This document shows, in pieces, positions 20,087-32,800 of a DNA stretch of 64,000 nucleotides. The notes beneath the pieces are model-generated. The model did not search any database. It was not told the origin of the DNA and saw only the letters and a list, made by a program, of their open reading frames with translations. How positions within the stretch are numbered: the stretch's first letter is position 1; each line of letters begins with the position of its first letter. The position numbers and the translations under genes are program-made. Source of the stretch: Trichobilharzia regenti (lineage: Eukaryota > Platyhelminthes > Trematoda > Strigeidida > Schistosomatidae); assembly GCA_944472135.2 (NCBI GenBank), contig OX235263.1, positions 86,460,721 through 86,524,720 of the forward strand, read 5' to 3'.

Positions 20087-20275
20087 TGCGTCGGTGGCAC
20101 AGTGGTTAGGACTCTCGCCGACCATGCACATGACCCGAAGTTCGATCCCCTGCCGACGCACACCTGATATCTATGGTCGGTCTGCAAAATTTGGGCTCCC
20201 GATATCCATGGTGAAAACTACATACTTGTACCGAAAATATAGTGTGGAATCAAGCTGTAAATCAAAAAAAAAAAA
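20087..20275 (+). mobile_element. tRNA-derived SINE, family A (copy of 1,437)
   Basis: Identical to the copy 1 SINE apart from one or two bases. Confidence 0.8.
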
Positions 20276-21893
20276 TAGAATTTGTTCAATAGAAAAATAA
20301 AAATAATCGTAAGGTGTTTTTGTGCCACATATATAACAGACGCCATAAATCAGATATTCCAATGCGTGTAAAAAAATCGATAAAACAAGCATTTAAACAG
20401 CCAATCATACATAACATCTTCCTTTAAGTATGTAAAATTCACATTCGAATCGGAATATGAACAAGGAGAATTAGCAATAATTTTAGATTGTAAAATAAAA
20501 CGAATAGAAGAAGGTAAACTGCGCGCTAAAGTGTTTATAAAACACCAACGCATTCTAATAGATATTACTTAGACTTTAATTCGTCTCATCCGTTATCTGT
20601 CTGTGAAGGCACGCTTAGTTAAGTGTCTGTCTAACAAACCGAGCAGTTGCCCTAAGTAGTACAACAAAAGACCCAAATGATGAAATAAAGCAGAGAGAAG
20701 AGGCGTTGGTGTTGAATAACTATCCTATAAAATTCATTAGGAAGATCAGAAAAGGCTAAGAGCAAACTATGATAATTGTGAAACTAGTAATGATAACGCA
20801 AATAAGAGAGAATATAGGGCATCTACTGTTAAACCATATAAGGAAGGGACAACTGAGACCCTACGTAGGATTCTGAATAAAACAGAAATTAGAGTGGCAC
20901 TCAAACGTAAAAACTCACTCAGAGACAAGCTCTGTAGGTTAAAGGACCCTGTCGGTCGACCCATTTAGACAAAATAATATAACTTACAAAATACCTTGCA
21001 GTGACTGTGAGGTCAACTATTATATAGATCAAACTGTCTGTCTGTCTGGATTCAACATAGAACTTGGCACCGAAGTGCAGTAGTTCGAGTTGCCACGTTC
21101 CAAATAGCACACAGAGGTAGACAAGAAGATGAGTGGAGAGAATCAATAGAGTTTGACAAGTATAAGAGTGAAACAGAATGGGTAATGGTAGGAAGGAATA
21201 TGAAAGATTACAGAGACTGAATACATCTGCGCCATTGACAACGATTTTGAGCCATGTCACCTATTGTCAATCTAGCAGGTCAGAGGTAATCAGGTTGTCG
21301 GAACGTAAGTAATTTAGAAAAATGCTCAGCAACTGCACTACATGCACTGACACACAGCCATACAAAAGGGTGGCGGAGGGTTAAGATTCTAGGAAGTAAT
21401 CTATGTAGGTGGAGAGAAAGATTGATTGCAGAATCCTGGTTCATTGAGTCTACACCCAACACATGCAGCAGAAATGACTCAATGCAAATACCAGAAATAT
21501 GGAAGATATTATTACTGCCAGTCAAATCAGAGGAGGATAATAAATAGTCTTAAAATTCTATTCCAATTCAAGCATATCACAGCATTCTAATAAGTTACTT
21601 ATTTTGAGTACAAAAACACTCGTCTTATTTCCCGTCTGACTGTAATTGATCAATAACACTCATATAATTATTTCTGAATGTATAATATCCTAGATTGCTT
21701 TTTATTTAAATATATAGTCGATTCCACACATATATAAATGAAGAAAACAGTTGTGTGAATAGTACCTTGATATGATTATGAGCAGTAAATAATTTGTGCT
21801 CGAAACGTGGTCATCAGTTAATATTACCGTGTGACATTGTATGACTTATCAAAATAAAATATTATCCATAATAGACTTATACTCTACCAAAGT
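20276..21893 (+). mobile_element. Penelope-like element remnant (copy of 1,626-3,010)
   Basis: Same RT, linker and tail remains, interrupted by the private 238-bp insertion at 21,036-21,273. Confidence 0.75.
21036..21273. mobile_element. 238-bp repeat insertion private to copy 2 (family E)
   Basis: It is absent from copy 1, which reads straight through TCAAACTAGCAGG. The insert starts with GTCTGTCTGTCTGG and ends TGTCAATCT. TCAAACT on the left and TCAATCT on the right form a 7-bp target duplication with one mismatch. A related, longer sequence lies at 61,735-62,020 (ACATAGAACTT, GTGCGGCAGTTC, CCATTGAGAACGATTTTGAGC). It has no coding capacity, so it is probably a short non-autonomous retroposon. 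Confidence 0.75.
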
Positions 21894-21910
21894 GCCCAAG
21901 TTTTATACTT

Positions 21911-22288
21911 ACATGTAATATTGTTGTGAGAGCTGTCTGCAAGATAAAAATTGTAGACAACAATTTACATCAATGTTTACGTTCCAAATCAGGGTCATGA
22001 GAAAAAACAACAACAAAGTTTAACCTCGAAGAACTCACCAACCAGTCAGAGCAGACTTAACGTGTGCAAATACGATTCACAGATATATCGTTTAATTTTC
22101 GAAGAAACGGCCACAAACATATGACAGAATAATCTTCATCAAGAAAACAACCATTCAGAAGAGGTTGCTTCTCCGCTAACAATAACGCTGCTAAATAATA
22201 CACATAAAAATCTATAGATACCTCGTGATTTTCCCACTAAACGGTCTGTTGTCTGGCCCTTATCTTCTCTTGTTACAATACGAAATAC
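21911..22288 (+). repeat. Solo-LTR-like repeat, family L (copy of 3,028)
   Basis: Same as 3,028-3,405 with single-base differences. Confidence 0.5.
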
Positions 22289-23019
22289 TACTAATAAGAG
22301 TAATAATTGCTTTATTCTGTACAGTGTTTCAAAATGTACAGAATTTTCAGGGAAAATATTAATTAGCAGAAGGTCCTGTGACACAGTAACACTTGTTTGA
22401 CACGAAGCTCAAACCAATTCATCAATGATATCTGTTCTTTGTCGTCTTTGAGGAATGCACAACATTTAGTTGAATCCCAGTTGTAAAAAATGTCCAAGAG
22501 TACATTTTAACAAACCCAATGACATAACTTAGGAACAGTTGTCTTATGTACTAGGATATGCTGTCGCCCACAACTATGCTTTTCTTCAAGTTTACTAGGA
22601 ACGCTTGAATCAGGAGTTTGTGATGAATACTCATGACAGTAAATAATACCATAAGAGGTCATATTTTATCAGATTAAAACGAAATGGACAGGATAAATTA
22701 TATGCAATGTCTACTGATGGAGGTTTTTGGGTAGCCGAAGTTTTAAGCAGACCTCCGTAAAAATTCACGCATGACATGGTACTTGAGAAAATTCAAATTA
22801 TAATCGACTGCCAACATTCTACCCATCCAGGTAGACGGAAATAATTATGAGGTTAATTCGTTTTGGCAACCCTTGAACTGAATTCCCTTATTAACTTAGA
22901 TCACGTGGTAATAATTTGAGTTACTCCGAAAGAGTACTTATGATACAGCTCGAAATTCTCAGCATTTGGTACAATATTGCATCTAATTTAGTCAAAAACA
23001 ACAAGAAGGATATTACAGG
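22289..23019. other. Non-coding sequence, nothing recognised (copy of 3,406-4,136)
   Basis: Duplicate of the unassigned stretch in copy 1. Confidence 0.4.
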
Positions 23020-23363
23020 TTGTTTACGTGGTGACAGCTTTCTGCTAGCCACAATGCGTCAGTGTTTACGTCCCGAGTTTGGGTCACGAGATAAAACAAG
23101 AACAAAGCCTAATCTTGAAGAACTCACCAACCAATCACAGCAAACTTAGCGTGGGCGGATGCGATTCGCAGATATATCACCGGACTGTCTAAGAAACGGC
23201 AACAAAGAGATAACAGAATAACCTTCAGCAAAAAAACAACCAATGAGAAGACATTGCTTCTTTGATAACAATAACGAATAATAATGTACATAAAAAGACA
23301 TAAATATCTGTTCATTTTCCCTAAAAACGATCTGTCGCCTGGACCCTGTCTTCTGTCGTTACA
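23020..23363 (+). repeat. Family L repeat, uninterrupted: empty Merlin site
   Basis: Single TAACCTTC at about 23,219-23,226, where copy 1 has the 2-kb Merlin pair between two TAACCTTC octamers. Confidence 0.7.
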
Positions 23364-23693
23364 TACATAGGTAACCAAAATTGATGATACCAGCATTTTT
23401 AGCATTAGCGATAACAATTATATCGAAAATTTACAGAAAGTATAAATTGATAATAATATTAGTAACTGAAGTGATAAGATAATTGAAATAGACTACCCAT
23501 TCAACAAAATCCCTTGCCACACGCATCCGACTCACCTGTAGGCTTGATGTTCTACAAACACAATTAGATCTTTTGAAAGCAATCTTCATCCTAAATGGAT
23601 GTCCACCAAGATACATTGATAATGATAATAATAATATTTTCAGGATTTCATCATGAGCTGACATTAGTCAGAGAACCATTGGAAAACCTGAGA

Positions 23694-23739
23694 GTACTGG
23701 ACAGCTGTTTCGTCCTAGTTTGGGACTCTTCAACAGTAC
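23694..23739 (-). ncRNA. Hammerhead ribozyme, one core change (family B)
   Basis: Stem I, stem II, GAAA, palindromic stem III and GTC are all intact. The core reads TTGAAGA instead of CTGAAGA, a change expected to impair cleavage. Confidence 0.65.
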
Positions 23740-24034
23740 GCACCCACACTGAGGGGTTCGAACCCAGGACCTTCCGGTTACAAGGCGAGCTCGTATATCA
23801 TTAAGCCACTGGGACCCGATCCAATGGTCCTTGAATTCTAACTTCTGCCAATTCACGACATAGCGCGACCGCTAGCCAATGTCTTCGGCGAGTATTTGTC
23901 CTCACACCCGACCAGCTGCACCCTACTGGTCACGACTTCCCACTGGAACCCAGGTAACTACCTACCTGAATAGGGCAAGTCGCCAGTGAGCATCTCATTG
24001 GTATTCAAGTGTTGGTTCGAATCCCGGTCGGTGC

Positions 24035-24080
24035 GTACTGCTGAAGAGTCCCAAACTAGGACGAAACAGCTGTCCAGTAC
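24035..24080 (+). ncRNA. Hammerhead ribozyme, intact consensus (family B)
   Basis: GTACTG, CTGAAGA, GTCC-CAAACTA-GGAC, GAAA, ACAG/CTGT, GTC and CAGTAC. All helices are perfect. The stem II loop differs by one base from the 13,151 copy. Confidence 0.82.
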
Positions 24081-25192
24081 TCCCAGGTTTTCCAATGGTT
24101 TTCTGACTAATGTCAGCTCATGATGAAATCCTGAAACCGATCAAATCCCTACAAACCAACACTTGAATAATAATAATAATAATATCAAACCAAGAAATTG
24201 GGGAAGTAAAACTTCACTTTCGCTGAAAACGATTTCAAGAGAGATTTAACCAATCAATATTCTCAAGAGAAGGATCACATCATTTCTGAGAAGAACATTC
24301 TGTGCAGCAACGCTAAGAATAGCGTTCTCCAGTCAACCACTGATCTATAGAAGCCTCAATGACAAGATCCCGCATCTGACCAGCAATATCTGCATATCTC
24401 AGTTCACCTGCTGCTGTGGAGCCGGCCAGGTACATCGGTCGTTCGACGCTCACTCTGTCCAAGAGGATTCAAGAACGCGATCCAGCACGGTTGCGAAAAG
24501 GCGATAGTGTGGTGTAATAAGGAGTGCGATAACTGAACACCTGGTTAACACTGATCATTCCATCTCAACAAACGTCTCTTTCATAGTAATCTACAGAGTC
24601 AAGAATAACCTACCAAAGGCAATAAGGTCTCGTCTTCTATGTGTTACTGAGGCTCCAGCCATTTACATAGAAAACCGGAGCTGTGTACACAACTGTGTTG
24701 ATTTTTGATGGCTTAATTACATTGCTTTGCATGTTTCTCTAACTGCTTATAATTCATGTATTCATTCAGAACTCTTACGAAATGTCTATATAAGCTGCTT
24801 TGTTTCTATATGCATCCTGAGTAAAACTCACTCATCAAACTATTCATATCATTACATGACTTCTTTTTAACAACTGTTTGTGACAATTCACCAACTTTGT
24901 TACTACCCTAGTTTCATTAACAACTAATTTTCTTGACCGTTTTTGTATTACGTAACTCCAGCCAAAACTTATTAATTCTCACCCCCGCCCTTTAGCTAAA
25001 ATAAACATGACAAATTGTATTTTTGTTTGACAAACTTAATGTACACATACATATGAAGTTAGCTACACATTTATTTTTCCGACTGTACAGCTAAGAAAAT
25101 GAATTTGCCGGAGAGAGACTCTTCGCTTAACTACCTGTTTTGTTTTCATGAAATGGGGTCAACCCTAAATTGCAAAAAAGCGAAGATTGAAT

Positions 25193-25543
25193 AGCCATTT
25201 TATTTTGTTAGTTACACGGTAAGTACTTTCTCTACCACAAAGAACGCCGGCGGGCCAAATATGGCATTGTTGTGCGAGCTCCTTCCCTTCTACAATGACT
25301 TCTATCGCTACCTGATTTGATGCAAGGGCAGAATTGGGAATGAAGAGAATGTTGAAAGTCAGGGAATTTGAATTCAAACAATTTGTCGTATAAGTTCAGA
25401 TGTCTGTTAACTATAGTTGTAACAAGCTGAATTAGTGGCACACCAACACCTACCCTACTTATAACCTTCAATGCCCTTCTCAGTATGACATAATCCCTTT
25501 TGGATGACCAAGGAAAGACTAAGGGGAAGCAGTAAAGGACATT
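25193..25543 (-). mobile_element. Non-LTR RT C-terminal fragment (copy of 7,790-8,140)
   Basis: Same minus-strand frames with a few substitutions. Confidence 0.45.
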
Positions 25544-25783
25544 AGGTTAGGCGCAAGGGTTAACAAACTTTAAAAAAAGAGGTTGAGTTATGCCTGATTA
25601 TCTTGACCTCTTAATATAGGTTAGTCAGAATAGTTTCCTAGAAATTGAAAGGATATGGCTTGACTAAGAAAGGTCAGAGGATGGAAGCATTCCAAGGTAT
25701 TTTATGCTTGATTTATTCTCTATATCAATGCCTACTAAGCTAAAAGCATCGTGCGAACTAATTAGTCCATTGAGAACAAGCTT

Positions 25784-25893
25784 AATGGATAGAAAATATA
25801 TTTGGTGCATAATAATAATAACTTTTGTGAGGTAGTCATTTCCTCTCCCTCGTCTTTTTCTTCTGGATCTCTATTGTTGCACACGTTAATTCT
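25784..25893 (-). pseudogene. Short TMEM168 last-exon fragment (copy of 8,381)
   Basis: Same 110-bp exon fragment as in copy 1. Confidence 0.6.
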
Positions 25894-26046
25894 GTTCTCT
25901 GAAGTTCACAGCTCCTCACAGACTCTTATTTCCTCCTCACAAGGTCTCCTTTACGTCATGCTCTGGCTCACTCCCAAACTGGTCGTCGTCAAGGCTCTGC
26001 CTGAACTGCAACCTCTTCCGACGGTCTCCTAACTGTGTGTCGTCAG

Positions 26047-26207
26047 TCAAAGGGGTTCTTGGTTTCTGGCAGTTTGATTCTCAGTATGGAGAGAAGTTGA
26101 GTGCTGTTGATAAAAATCTGAAGACTGATCAAAATGCTTTAGATTATTATCACGCATTAATTGGTACACTTTTTACAAATGTATATTTCCCTCTGTATGT
26201 TGTGTGA
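26047..26207 (+). CDS. Candidate orphan coding exon (copy of 8,644)
   Basis: No change was noticed from copy 1. Function unknown. Confidence 0.22.
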
Positions 26208-26282
26208 ATACAATCTGCCCAACAATTCCGGGGTGTCTATATCTATCATTCATATCCTTCTTTATATATTTAGGTTAGGTTG

Positions 26283-26643
26283 ACTGGGTAGTATTGCATA
26301 AAGACAAAAGACAAGGGCCAGGAAACAGATCGTTTATTGAGAAAATCAACAGATATTCATAGATTTTTATGTACATTATTGTCAGCGGAGAAGCAACATC
26401 TTCTGATTGACTGTTTCCTCGCTGAAGGTTATTCTGTTATCTCTTTTTGACAGTTCCTTAAAAAGTTAAGCCAAACATCTGAGAACCATGTTTCCACACG
26501 TTAATTCCGCTCTGATTGACTGGTGATTTCCCCAAGGTTAAGATTTGTTGTTTTTTTCATAACCCCGATTCGGGAGGTAAATATTGATGTAAATTGAAGT
26601 CAACAACTATGGCTTGCAGACAGCTCTGTCACCACAGTATCAT
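26283..26643 (-). repeat. Solo-LTR-like repeat, family L (copy of 8,880)
   Basis: Diverged from the copy 1 member at several clustered sites (for example GAGAAGCAACATC for GAGAAGAGACGTC). That hints at partial conversion by another family member. Confidence 0.5.
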
Positions 26644-27205
26644 CAGCCCACAAAGATGCACATACATGACAGGGGTGGCTGGTGGCTTATCACGCATCCG
26701 AAAATTCGTTCCAGCTAACTCAAGCTAGAAACTACATTTTTACCCTTAATTAATGATCTGATTTGGCTAAGAATTGCGTAACACAGACGGTGTCAACTGT
26801 AGTGAGACTACTTCGGTCGATGGTAACTAGCAGTGGAATTACAGGATGCATGCATATTTCGTCCAATAAAGCACTCAACAGTTGATTGACGATGTTCCGA
26901 TGATGATTCCTAAACAGGACGAAAAACGCACCCTGGAACCCATTGCTACCAATCACAAAATAACATCATTTTCATATTTAGATATGGTCAAGCCCTTCAT
27001 ACTAGAAGACGACATGTTAACAGAGACCTATCATTTCGGTACACCAACATAATCAATCAGTCAACGAGAAATCTAAATTGACTTGCTTTTTAATTTAGTC
27101 TAAATATGCTTCAGTATTCATCATAGAATAACGAAGTTTTAGAAATATATATTTCTCGATATGAATTTAAAACAAACAAGAAAAGTTAATAAAAGCAGAC
27201 TTTAG

Positions 27206-27606
27206 TGAATTCATCAAATTTCGACAGGACTCTTCAGCCAGATACTCTCTTATTATTAATTCAAGTTTGATCACAGATTGATTCCAGTTAGAGTAGAAAT
27301 GGAGTCCAGAGAGTAGAGGACAGCTTTTTCGTCCTAGTTTGGAACTCATCAACAGTACTCACCCAACATAAGACCCTAACTTAGGAAATTCCGGTTACAA
27401 GTAAAGCTGGTGGTAGAACATTCAGCCACTGGAACATGACTTAATGGCCAGACTATGAATTCTAATTTCTACGAATTCGTGATTTTAGCGCGACATGCAC
27501 CGGCCAATGTCATCACCGGCGAGTATTTGTCCTCACTTCCAACCGGGGTGGACCTCACTGGTCACAACTTCTCAATAGAACTCCAGGAAACTTTCTCCCG
27601 CAGCCA
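27206..27606 (-). mobile_element. Degenerate hammerhead SINE, family B (copy of 9,805)
   Basis: Same decayed element as in copy 1; core TTGATGA on the minus strand. Confidence 0.55.
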
Positions 27607-27659
27607 GTCACTAGCGAGTATCAGATTAATTTTCATGAACAATCCCTATCCAGGCATTA

Positions 27660-28616
27660 ATGAAAACAAAACACGTAGCGCTCAGCGAAGAGTCTCTTTC
27701 CGGCAACGAATTCATTTTCATAGCTGTACAATCGCAAATATATGTATGTGAGTTATTTTGTATGTATGTGTACATTAAGTTTGTCAAACAAAAATGCAAT
27801 TGGTTATGGTTATTTTAACTAAACAGGTGAAGGTTGGTAATACAAGTCAAGAAAGTGAGGTGTTAATGAAACTAGGGTAGTAACAAAGGTGATGAGTTGT
27901 CACAAACAGTTGTTGAAAGAAGTTGTGTTATTAAAGGAATAGTTTGATGAGTGAGTTGTACTCAGGATGCACATAGGAACAAAGTAGAGAATACGAAATT
28001 ACGTAAGAGTTCTAAATGAATACAAGAATTATAAGCAATTAAAGAACTGGCAAAGGAACAAAATTAAGTCATCAAAATATAAAAAAATCGAATCAAATCA
28101 AAAAAGTTGTTACCATGACGGTAGAAGTGGTTGAGTAATCCTCTTTTGTATACACAGCTCCGGCTTTTCTATGTGAATGTCCAGAGCATCAGCGATACAA
28201 AGAAGATGAAACCGTATTGCCTTTGGTAGGTTATTCTTGACACTGTAGATTACTTTGAAGGAGGTGTTTGTTGAAATGGAATAAAAAGTGATAACCAGGT
28301 GTTCAATTATCGCACCCCTAATAGCAGCACTACTGCCTTTACACAACCATGCTGGATAGTGTTCTTGAATCCTCCTTGACACAGTGCGCGTAGAACGACC
28401 GATGTACCTGGCTCCATAGCAGCAGGTGGAATGATATATGCACATATATAGTTAAAATAACCATAACCAATTGTATTTTTGTTTGACAAACTTAATGTAC
28501 ACATACATACAAAATAACTCACATACATATATGTGCGATTGTACAGCTATGAAAATGAATTCGTCGCCGGAAAGAGACTCTTCGCTGAGCGCTACGTGTT
28601 TTGTTTTCATTAATTT
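27660..28616 (-). mobile_element. Penelope-like element with inverted tails (copy of 10,259-11,215)
   Basis: GIY-YIG frame at 28,110-28,445; arms at 27,661-27,824 and 28,447-28,616. Confidence 0.75.
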
Positions 28617-28659
28617 TCATGAGTTTGTTTGCACGTGTTTGATAGTATTACTATTTCCG

Positions 28660-28660
<1 letters not shown>

Positions 28661-28698
<38 letters not shown>
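28661..28698 (+). repeat. (TAA)n microsatellite
   Basis: About two units longer than in copy 1. Confidence 0.9.
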
Positions 28699-29436
28699 GG
28701 AGGGTATCCGGCTGAAGAGTTCTACTGAAATTCAATAAATTTACTAAATCCTCCATCATTACCTTTTATTGTCTGTTATAACGAACATGGTTGGAAGGAA
28801 AAGGAACACCGGTTAATTCAACAGGGGAAAGAGAATTCGTCAATGAGTAAATACTCATTCAACAAAAGGACTTTGAAAAAAAAGTAGCGAAACATATTCA
28901 TCATGTGATCTAATGCTCCAGAATCTAATCCTTCATCTAGTCTTGAAATGAAGACGATTTTGAGTGGGTATCTTATTTACCTTCTACATGTGTGTGTGTG
29001 CGCGCGGTAATTTATGATGGAATCTACCCATCACTTTATTTTATGTACTTGAATAGTGTTGGTTGAATAATTCAAGAAGGAAGAAACAACAAAATCAAAC
29101 TATCATGTGTTTCATTCTCAATATTTGTTTCTCAATGATATGCGTCTGATAAGTAAAATATGAGATGAAATGAGAATATAAAAAAAAATAACAATCAAAT
29201 GGAAAAAAATAAAATCAATTTTCAAAACAAAAAATACAGATGAGTTCAATTTACTTTTATGAAAAATGAAATGAAAATAATTACGAATAGTAAGTAAGCG
29301 TGTTGTATGTTGTAGCGCACAGCACAGCACAGCACAAATTGAATCAAGCGGGTTATTATTATTATTTCAATGTTGATGTTCAATGGTGAAGCAGTTCTTT
29401 TGAAAGAAAAACAAACAGACAAAAATATAACAAAAT

Positions 29437-29877
29437 TCATGTACGCATTAAAATAAATCTATGACCAATTTCTAATAAATCAGATGAAAAATAGGCAAAA
29501 TACATTTGTCTATATTGATCGGTGACTTTAGTATACGTGAATCTCATCAATATATTTAATGGATAGAAAATGTATTTGATGTATGATAATAATAATAATA
29601 ACTTCTGTGAGATAGTCATTTCCTCTCCCTCGTCTTTTTCTTCTGCATCTCTATTGTTGCATACGTTATTATTATTATTATTATTACTAGTAGTAGTAGT
29701 AGTAGTATTCTTGTTATCGATCTTATTGATCTGAAATATTGATAAAAATGTATAGTACAACTTTTGTAACGGTTTCGGGAATACAAACTTCAAATACTTA
29801 TTTATCTCCTCGATTGACGGTACACGAAGTTGAAAGTTGAACCAACTATTTGTTGTTGAGTAAATAAATTTTATTGG
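29437..29877 (-). CDS. TMEM168: TMEM168 exon 5 (C-terminus)
   Basis: Acceptor CACCTTTCAG, then P-I-K-F-I-Y-S, L-R-V-P-S-I-E-E and K-F-V-F-P. A Thr/Asn repeat encoded by the TAG/TTA microsatellite, an acidic stretch, a hydrophobic segment (L-L-L-L-L-S-Y-I-K-Y-I-F) and F-I-L-M-R-T-stop follow. The duplication breakpoint (29,707) falls in the Asn repeat; the exon itself is intact. A possible AATAAA lies at 29,040-29,035 on the minus strand. Confidence 0.9.
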   Translation of the reverse strand, partial: PIKFIYSTTNSWFNFQLRVPSIEEINKYLKFVFPKPLQKLYYTFLSIFQINKIDNKNTTTTTTSNNNNNNNVCNNRDAEEKDEGEEMTISQKLLLLLSYIKYIFYPLNILMRFTYTKVTDQYRQMYFAYFSSDLLEIGHRFILMRT

Positions 29878-32800
29878 CTGAAAGGTGTGTACAGAAAAGA
29901 AAAAGAGATAAGAAACGGATATATCATCAGACATAAGAGAACGTAAATAAACAACAGAGATATAAATACTGAGTATTGAACAAAGAATATTCTTTTCCAT
30001 AACCTGCTCTCCACCTTCAATGGTATCTACCATTTCAACTGCACATGTCGAACGAATTATACTGACCGTTGCTCTAGGAACTTTATCCTTTCGTGATCAC
30101 TTGGCAGCACCTATCGGTGTGGGTAAATAAAGGTATGGTGAAAAACATCAACAGCTCGATATTAGACCACCTGGTTCAAACGGGCTACAAGGCCAGCCAG
30201 CATTGAAGTATCCTTCTCCATCACCTACCAGGTACCAAATATAATTTGCCGAAAGCATCCAGGTACCGAAGACTCCAAACAGTAGAGGCTATTGCCATCT
30301 GCCTGAAAAAACCAATGCTCTGCGTGCAGAAGAAACAAGTCCCCCGACCTTCAATGGAGACTATAAATTCATGAATTATGTATTACTATTATTTTCCCCA
30401 ATTTGATTGTATGGGGGGATTTAGGGATGAGCTGACATCAGTTAGAGAACCACTGGAAAACCTGGGACTGCTGGACAACTATTCCGTCTTAGTTTGGGAC
30501 TCTTCATCAATACGCACCCACACTGAGGCGTTACAAGGTGAGCTCGTACACCAGTGAGCCACTGGGACCCGATCCAATGGTCCTTGAATTCTAACTTCTG
30601 CCAATTCACGACATAGCGCGACCACTTCGCAATGTCTTCTTCGATGAGTTACTGCCTCATCTTCAACCTGCTGTACCCTACTGGTCACGGCTTCCCACTA
30701 GAAACCCAGGTTAACTGCCTGAATAGGGCCAGTCGCTAGAGAGCATCAGATTAATTTTCAAGTATTGGTTTTGTGGGGATTTTTTGGATTGTATGGAGGA
30801 TTTCACCTAATTTGTCTGTCTGATATTCAGTGTAGTGTTGTGTTGATGGATATTATCACACTTATAGATGCTCGGTATTGAACTGTAATCTATTGATATT
30901 ATTGATTAATTCGATGTCATTTAAACCATATTAATGATGTTAATAACCCTAATTCCTTCATTATTAATATGGACACATATAACTGTAGAACCTGATGAAG
31001 AGCAGGTAATCGAAAAAAATATTCTTTCTTCAGTAGCCATTCTTTTGAAAAAAAATTTTTAATGGGTATTTTTTATTATTTGAGATAGGAATACACTGGC
31101 TGCAAACTAGATGCTAACAATAAATGCCATGTTTTTTGGTCCTGAGTGGGTGAAGTTCATTCAACTTTCACCGTCCAATATGACACAGGAGTACCAATGA
31201 CTTTGAAAGCAGAAATTTCGCTAAAAAGAGTAAATTTTGGATCCTGTCAATGTTGGTGAACCTTGAATAGTTTGTTTAATTGAAGCTGATCTTTATTTGG
31301 TGGGAGACAACAATGACGATCGTTGTTTAATCACGTGGTGGTTGGCAGATGACAAGAGAAATACCATTAGAAGTAATATTGTACATTTTATTAACATTCA
31401 TTCCTACGATTCGCACATCGTCACTTGTAGTAGTCCTGTTTCATAATCTGTGGAGAAAGTAAACAGTCACATTATCCCTCCGTTTTCTCATATTCAGTGT
31501 TGGTTACTGTGCATAGTATTCCGCATGTTAGGTGCGGTCTTCTGAAGTCAACGACGGGCCCAAGATGTTTTGTGATCTGGATATTTGACAGGGGGCCATT
31601 ACACTAATTTTTATTACTTAACCTAACTGTGATCCATGCCTAACCAACTCTCGTATCTTTATAATTAGGTTAACTAATCCCTCATCCCGAATCTAACCTT
31701 CCTTAAATGAATCCGACCAGATATTCTGTTGAATACCATTGCATTTCATTCCACAACTTCTTACCTGGTCTCACTGTCTTGTAATGACTGAGCACTTCAA
31801 TGGGCACTGATGCATTCATGTCTGTTAGGTGTGTGTGTGTATGTGTTGATATCAGCCAGTCAGAAGAAGGTAGTCATCAAAAAAACTTGCTCGTTGACAC
31901 AGTTCACTTTGAATTGGTGTTATGTGGTTGAAAGCAATCGACAGAAAGCATTGAATTTATGTTTTGTATTTGTTGGTATTCTTTAGGAACGCCAAAAAAT
32001 GTCTCATTGGCAACAATTCATTACCGAGTGATGTGAGGATTTGAATTTCGCCAGACGATATCAGCCCCTTCAAGTTAGCAGATAGGCCTCGCTGAGGCTT
32101 TCCTGTACGAACAGCTTCCCGCCAGTTGCTTCCGATCACCTGAAAACCAACACTACTGTCTGACGTGATTAGTTTCTAACTACTGCTTTTATCAATAAGT
32201 AGTATCTGCACCATGCGAATACCATCTTTTTTTAATTATCATTATAATCTTTAATTTGGAGGCCGGATGTCACGCCTATCAACCAAGGGACGTGTGTACT
32301 GCTCAGCAGTTCGTTCCGTCCTTGTCTATGGCTCTGAAACATGGCCAATACGAGTTGAAGACATGAAAAGGTTGACTGTTTTTGAAAGGCATGTAGGCAG
32401 ACTTGGAGCCAGGTGAAAACGCTGGTAGAGAACCGAACGCAATGGAGACGCGCGGCTGAAGCCCTATGTTCCTTTACGATTTAAAAGAAATAATAATGAT
32501 AATATATACAAGTCCGACCATCGAATCAAGGTAGCAGCTATCTGCCTAGATTGAATGAGCACGTAATCTCAGCCACGGAACACGCCATAGGATTATATGC
32601 ACTACTGATGTAAATCTCAAGTGTTATTGAAAGCAAACAAACAAAAATAGTAGCAAAACACGCCTTACTTGTGATAAATTCATAAGTTTTCCACGAAGTT
32701 CTTCAACAGAGGATACTTGACTAGGATAACTAATCCTTGAAATATTTTCTTCTATCCAGAATTCCGTGAACATACCAATGAATGAATTATGATTTTGATC

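Larger units (their letters stand above)
23633..24176. mobile_element. Head-to-head family B SINE pair inserted in copy 2
   Basis: About 540 bp absent from copy 1. 23,637-23,990 is a minus-strand family B unit (B box at about 23,757) with a long 5' region. 24,005-24,165 is a plus-strand unit starting at its B box (GGTTCGAATCCCGG). AAT repeats flank both sides, so the target duplication cannot be read. Confidence 0.8.
23430..25148 (+). mobile_element. Penelope-like element remnant (copy of 6,600-7,745) split by SINE pair
   Basis: Thumb at about 23,550-23,625; GIY-YIG at about 24,350-24,680; tail at 25,002-25,148. The SINE pair sits in the AAT microsatellite between them. Confidence 0.72.
18658..29707. 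repeat. Large direct duplication, copy 2
   Basis: Nearly identical to 1-12,297. Private insertions are 21,036-21,273 and about 23,633-24,176. It lacks the Merlin pair. The match ends at about 29,707 in the TAG repeat inside the intact TMEM168 last exon. Confidence 0.95.

Noticed and set aside
29878..30033. Extension of TMEM168 exon 5 upstream (open frame continues)
   Set aside because: A good acceptor at 29,878-29,887 is in phase with exon 4, and similarity to the family starts there.
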